Shown: positions 60,969 through 64,000 of the stretch, piece by piece | Numbering within the stretch: the first letter of the stretch is position 1 | Layout of the letters: each line of letters begins with the position of its first letter | DNA from: Robertmurraya korlensis NBRC 107688 | Lineage (GTDB): Bacteria; Bacillota; Bacilli; Bacillales; Cytobacillaceae | Assembly: GCF_001591645.1 (NCBI RefSeq) | Contig: NZ_BCVH01000001.1 | Span: 620,001-684,000, forward strand | Reading direction: 5' to 3' | Length of the DNA stretch: 64,000 nucleotides | The notes under the pieces: generated by a model | What the model saw: only the letters and a program-made list of their open reading frames with translations | The model's database searches: none | What the model was told of the DNA's origin: nothing | Program-made: the position numbers and the translations under genes

Positions 60969-61931
60969 ATGATAGATAATTTTTGGCGTGATTTACCACG
61001 ACCATTTTTTGTACTTGCACCCATGGAAGATGTGACAGATGTTGTTTTTCGTCACGTAGTAAGTGCAGCCGGTCGACCGGATGTATTTTTCACAGAGTTT
61101 ACCAACTCGGATAGCTATTGTCATCCAGAGGGCATGAAAAGTGTGCGTGGCCGTTTGACTTTTACAGAAGATGAACAGCCAATGGTGGCACATATTTGGG
61201 GAGATAATCCCGAATATTTCCGTCAAATGAGTATTGGCATGGCAGAGCTAGGATTTAAAGGCATCGATATTAATATGGGCTGCCCTGTACCGAATGTGGC
61301 ATCGAGAGGGAAAGGGAGTGGCCTTATTCTGCGTCCAGACGTAGCGGCAGAACTGATTCAAGCAGCAAAAGCGGGTGGACTGCCTGTCAGCGTGAAGACA
61401 CGACTTGGCAATAAGGAGGTTTCTGAGTGGGAGGAGTGGCTTACGCATATTTTCAAACAGGATATTGCGAACCTTTCTATTCATTTGCGTACTAGAAAGG
61501 AAATGAGCCAAGTAGATGCACATTGGGAGCTCATTCCGGAAATCAAAAAATTGCGTGACCGTATTGCACCAAATACGCTTCTAACCATCAACGGAGACAT
61601 TCCTGACCGTAAAGTTGGGCTGCAACTCGCTGAACAATATGGGATTGATGGCATTATGATCGGGCGAGGTATATTTAAAAATCCTTTTGCTTTTGAAAAA
61701 GAGCCAAGAGAGCATAGCAGTAAAGAATACCTTGATTTATTAAGACTGCAGCTTGATCTTCAAGATCAATATGCAGAATTAGTACCACGTTCAATCACAG
61801 GACTTCATCGCTTTTTCAAAATTTATGTCAAAGGATTCCGTGGCGCTGGTGAATTAAGAAATCAATTGATGACCACGAAATCAACTGATGAAGTGCGTGC
61901 ATTGCTTGATAACTTTGAAAAAGAATGTTAA
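60969..61931 (+). CDS. tRNA-dihydrouridine synthase family protein
   Basis: About 320 aa FMN-dependent Dus enzyme. It has '[14 protein letters not shown]' at the N-terminus, the catalytic Cys in '[21 protein letters not shown]' (about residue 100), 'VSVKTRLG', '[11 protein letters not shown]' and '[13 protein letters not shown]'. It reduces uridines in tRNA D-loops. Its base composition appears more GC-rich than the flanking genes, and it is not next to the usual dusB neighbours, so it is perhaps an extra, acquired paralogue. The start is uncertain: ATG 60969 is chosen, and GTG 60948 is the alternative. Confidence 0.9.
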   Translation: MIDNFWRDLPRPFFVLAPMEDVTDVVFRHVVSAAGRPDVFFTEFTNSDSYCHPEGMKSVRGRLTFTEDEQPMVAHIWGDNPEYFRQMSIGMAELGFKGIDINMGCPVPNVASRGKGSGLILRPDVAAELIQAAKAGGLPVSVKTRLGNKEVSEWEEWLTHIFKQDIANLSIHLRTRKEMSQVDAHWELIPEIKKLRDRIAPNTLLTINGDIPDRKVGLQLAEQYGIDGIMIGRGIFKNPFAFEKEPREHSSKEYLDLLRLQLDLQDQYAELVPRSITGLHRFFKIYVKGFRGAGELRNQLMTTKSTDEVRALLDNFEKEC

Positions 61932-62335
61932 TGCGACGGGGACAGTGAGTTGATGTAACTCTCAAATTCTTTACAGCTGCAACTTTTGTTTTTGATAAAG
62001 TCTGTTTTCTGAAAGATACAGTTCTCAAGAGAAAACAATAAACTCACCAGCACCCCTTGTGGGCCACATAACCTCTGCACGGTGTAAGGCTGTGGCGAAA
62101 ATTAAATTGGTATGAGAGTAACAGCTTTGTCATTTAGGGATAAGGCTGTTTTTACGTAATTTGAGTGGAATCTGTAGCTGTTTTTCTTTGCGAAAAATTA
62201 AGAGGAAGTCACCGCTTGTTTCTCCCGGCATTGCAACGAAGTTAAATTAGAAAAGCACTCTTTATCAATTACAGATGACAATTATTGTCCTAAAATGGTA
62301 ACATATATTATCCATTTATAGAATTGAGGTAAACT
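61932..62335. other. Intergenic region, 404 bp
   Basis: No ORF with start signals, no clear hairpin terminator and no RNA family recognised. The first half is relatively GC-rich like the Dus gene (for example CACCCCTTGTGGGCCACATA near 62050), the second half AT-rich. The junction may mark the end of an imported segment. Confidence 0.35.
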
Positions 62336-63244
62336 ATGGATTACAAAGTTGCTAACGATTTGCTTGCATTAGTTAACTCACTAATTGACGGAAAATTTTT
62401 CTTTATTTCAAAGATACGAAATAATATGTTCACACTTGTGAAAGTTTTGGATAATGGAATGAACCTACAATTAAATGACGGGGATACTTTAAGTACCTCT
62501 GATTCTTATTGCCAACAGATTGTGAATATGAAAGAGTCGTGGGTTATTGATGAAGCACAAACCCATCCTTTTACTAGTAAATTGGCTCTAACGAAGGAAT
62601 ATAATATCCAATCCTATGTAGGTGTACCGGTTTTTTATAAAGATGGAGGCCTGTACGGGACTATCTGCGCTTTAGACACGGAGAAGTCAAAGTTTACTGA
62701 TAAAGAGGTTGATATTCTTACTAGATTCTCTAATCTGTATACGAGTGTTGTTGAGCTAGAGAAAAGGGTGAAATATGACAAATTAACTACTTTGCACAAT
62801 AGAGATTTCTTGTATGATAACTTCGAGAAACTCTTTCACAAAGGTTCTTTGCTTCTATTAGATCTAGATGGTTTTAAAGAAGTAAACGATCAATACGGCC
62901 ATGAAGTCGGGGATTTAGTTCTGAGAGAGGTTGGAGAACGAATAAGAAACTTTGTTGGACTAGATGGTGCAGGGTTTAGATTAGGAGGAGACGAATTTGT
63001 TACCATCTTTCCTGATGTGACAGAGAAAAATGTGATAGAAGATAAAGCAACTAGTCTATTGAAGATACTAGCTGATTGGGAAGATTTCCATTACGAAATC
63101 GGAATTAGTGCAAGTATTGGTATTTCTTTATTTCCAATAGATGGCTCTAGTATCTCTCAGTTACTCAAAAAAGCTGATATCGCAATGTATCAAGCAAAAC
63201 AAATGGGGAAAAATGCTTTTCGTATGTATAGAGCGTCTGCTTAG
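62336..63244 (+). CDS. GAF-GGDEF diguanylate cyclase
   Basis: 302 aa cytoplasmic protein. The N-terminal GAF domain (about residues 20-140) has 'DSYCQQIVNMKESWVIDEAQTHPF' and 'YVGVPVFYKDGGLYGTICALDTE'. The C-terminal GGDEF domain has 'LLLLDLDGFKEVNDQYGHEVGDLVLREV', the intact active site 'RLGGDEFV', and 'ADIAMYQAKQMGKNAF'. It makes cyclic di-GMP from GTP, with output tuned by the GAF ligand. No I-site R-x-x-D is obvious just before GGDEF. GAGGT precedes the ATG. It is monocistronic with its own terminator. Confidence 0.93.
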   Translation: MDYKVANDLLALVNSLIDGKFFFISKIRNNMFTLVKVLDNGMNLQLNDGDTLSTSDSYCQQIVNMKESWVIDEAQTHPFTSKLALTKEYNIQSYVGVPVFYKDGGLYGTICALDTEKSKFTDKEVDILTRFSNLYTSVVELEKRVKYDKLTTLHNRDFLYDNFEKLFHKGSLLLLDLDGFKEVNDQYGHEVGDLVLREVGERIRNFVGLDGAGFRLGGDEFVTIFPDVTEKNVIEDKATSLLKILADWEDFHYEIGISASIGISLFPIDGSSISQLLKKADIAMYQAKQMGKNAFRMYRASA

Positions 63245-63288
63245 TCGTTGTCCATTATTGGCGATAATTTAAATCATTGTATATGTTT

Positions 63289-63317
63289 AACCCACTTATC
63301 TCACTAAGTGGGTTTTT
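63289..63317 (+). terminator. Terminator after the GGDEF gene
   Basis: A 10-bp stem, AACCCACTTA with TAAGTGGGTT, is followed by TTT. Confidence 0.85.
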
Positions 63318-63698
63318 CGCCTTTATTCGCCTTGCTCTACTAGCCCTCCTATAATGAAAGGACTGACCAAGGGGGTAATATTACGTGGAACAAACACGAT
63401 TCATAACATTTACAATAATGTTTATATGAAAAGTAGAGGGGATTCATTACCGTTCTGTTCAAGTTTGTTTCTATTTTACATAATATCTATTAGGAAAGTC
63501 AGTAACTTGACTTAACGTTTAGTATCCATAAATAGTGGTTCGGTATAGGAGCTTATTGAATACGACCTTAGAAATTATGGTCATTTTAATAGGCCATAAT
63601 ATATTATATTTTAACCATATTTGCTAACTGTAAAAATAACATAAAAATGGGTAATTTATAATAAGAGATTTTATTATTCATTTTTGGTATAGGTAGTG
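63318..63698. other. Intergenic region with a truncated reading frame
   Basis: AGGGGG at 63371-63376 precedes a GTG at 63385 that opens a frame of only 14 codons, so it looks like a beheaded or decayed gene start. The rest is AT-rich and holds no recognisable gene. Confidence 0.35.
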
Positions 63699-63731
63699 AA
63701 GGGGCCTTTTTATTAAGAAGGCCCTTTTATT
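63699..63731. terminator. Terminator-like hairpin
   Basis: AAGGGGCCTT (63699-63708) pairs with AAGGCCCTTT (63718-63727; one G-U) and is followed by TTATTATTTT. No intact gene precedes it on the plus strand, which is consistent with decay of the gene it once served. Confidence 0.7.
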
Positions 63732-63737
63732 ATTTTG

Positions 63738-63970
63738 ATTCATTATCAGTTTAGAGAGTGACCACTATACTGCAAGAGGAAATTCTATTGAAAAACTGAG
63801 TAAAATACGTTCAAGTAAAAAATCAATTAAGTCTGATATATCAAGGTTTTTGGTATTCTATTATTTATTTAAGTTGGTTTATTTTGGATTTAGGTAACTT
63901 TGTAGATGAACACGTTTTAAGTCCTGATATTGTTAATGGTGGAGACCTTGGCTTGCAATTGATTGGTTAG
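63738..63970 (+). pseudogene. Possible gene remnant at the right edge
   Basis: Two overlapping frames are open without start codons. One runs 63741-63893 and reads 'DHYTARGNSIEKLSKIRSSKKS'. The other runs 63800-63970 and reads 'FILDLGNFVDEHVLSPDIVNGGD'. Both are protein-like, but neither has a start or ribosome site. This would fit a frameshifted, 5'-truncated gene. The family was not recognised, and chance cannot be excluded. Confidence 0.25.
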
Positions 63971-64000
63971 GATTATTTTGCTACTAACCTTGTGTATAGT

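Overview
This is a low-GC, AT-rich stretch from an endospore-forming Firmicute, almost certainly Bacillaceae. The evidence is a tricistronic GerA-type germinant receptor, a cwlJ-gerQ pair, an sspH-type spore protein gene, an Sda-like checkpoint gene, a class III fructose-1,6-bisphosphatase, hxlR/hxlAB, and Bacillus-style sigma-A promoters, cre sites, a Fur box, a PhoP-box-like repeat and an IolR-type operator code. No tRNA, rRNA, CRISPR array, insertion sequence or prophage gene was seen.

Layout. 1-5.3 kb: the end of a TRAP transporter operon (binding protein cut by the window edge, small and large permeases) followed by a thiamine-diphosphate enzyme and a metallo-beta-lactamase-fold hydrolase of unknown pathway. 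5.4-10.2 kb: a YfmQ-like protein, then a MarR regulator and a heterodimeric ABC exporter carrying matching palindromic operators. 10.2-13.2 kb: a DUF5392-type membrane protein behind a yybP-ykoY manganese riboswitch, a GNAT acetyltransferase, a Fur-box-controlled siderophore-binding lipoprotein without its permease genes, and a nitroreductase. 13.4-15.3 kb: fbp.

15.4-36.4 kb is an expanded myo-inositol catabolic island: a ribose/inositol-type ABC importer, a DeoR/IolR regulator, iolH, a tautomerase, iolA-B-C-D, iolJ, an MFS transporter, iolE, an AraC regulator, iolT, iolG, iolI and a second IolR-like regulator. Five promoters carry tandem 11-bp IolR-type operators. Four of these also carry a cre site that starts on the last base of the -35 hexamer. 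The ABC importer and the tautomerase are therefore probably members of the inositol regulon.

36.5-47.7 kb: a DUF4353 lipoprotein, an M15 peptidase, sda, a YdjM-type membrane protein, a LacX-type mutarotase, an array of 52-bp repeats, an SPL-family radical SAM protein, gerA-gerB-gerC on the minus strand, a small HMA-like protein and a divergent HPr-kinase-like protein. 47.8-52.2 kb: cwlJ-gerQ, a PhoP-box-like promoter and ppk1, a second 52-bp repeat array and a HAD phosphatase. 52.3-59.4 kb: hypothetical genes, hxlB-hxlA-hxlR (formaldehyde fixation), a TetR regulator with its operator, a frameshifted quercetin dioxygenase gene, an EmrB-type exporter and sspH. 59.6-64 kb: small hypothetical proteins, a Dus-family enzyme, a GAF-GGDEF diguanylate cyclase and a degraded or non-coding right end.

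The most notable points are the uniform cre plus 11-bp operator architecture of the inositol island and the new members it recruits, the Mn riboswitch in front of a DUF5392-type gene, the paired 52-bp intergenic repeat arrays, the inverted duplication of the probable HxlR site, and the orphan HprK paralogue.
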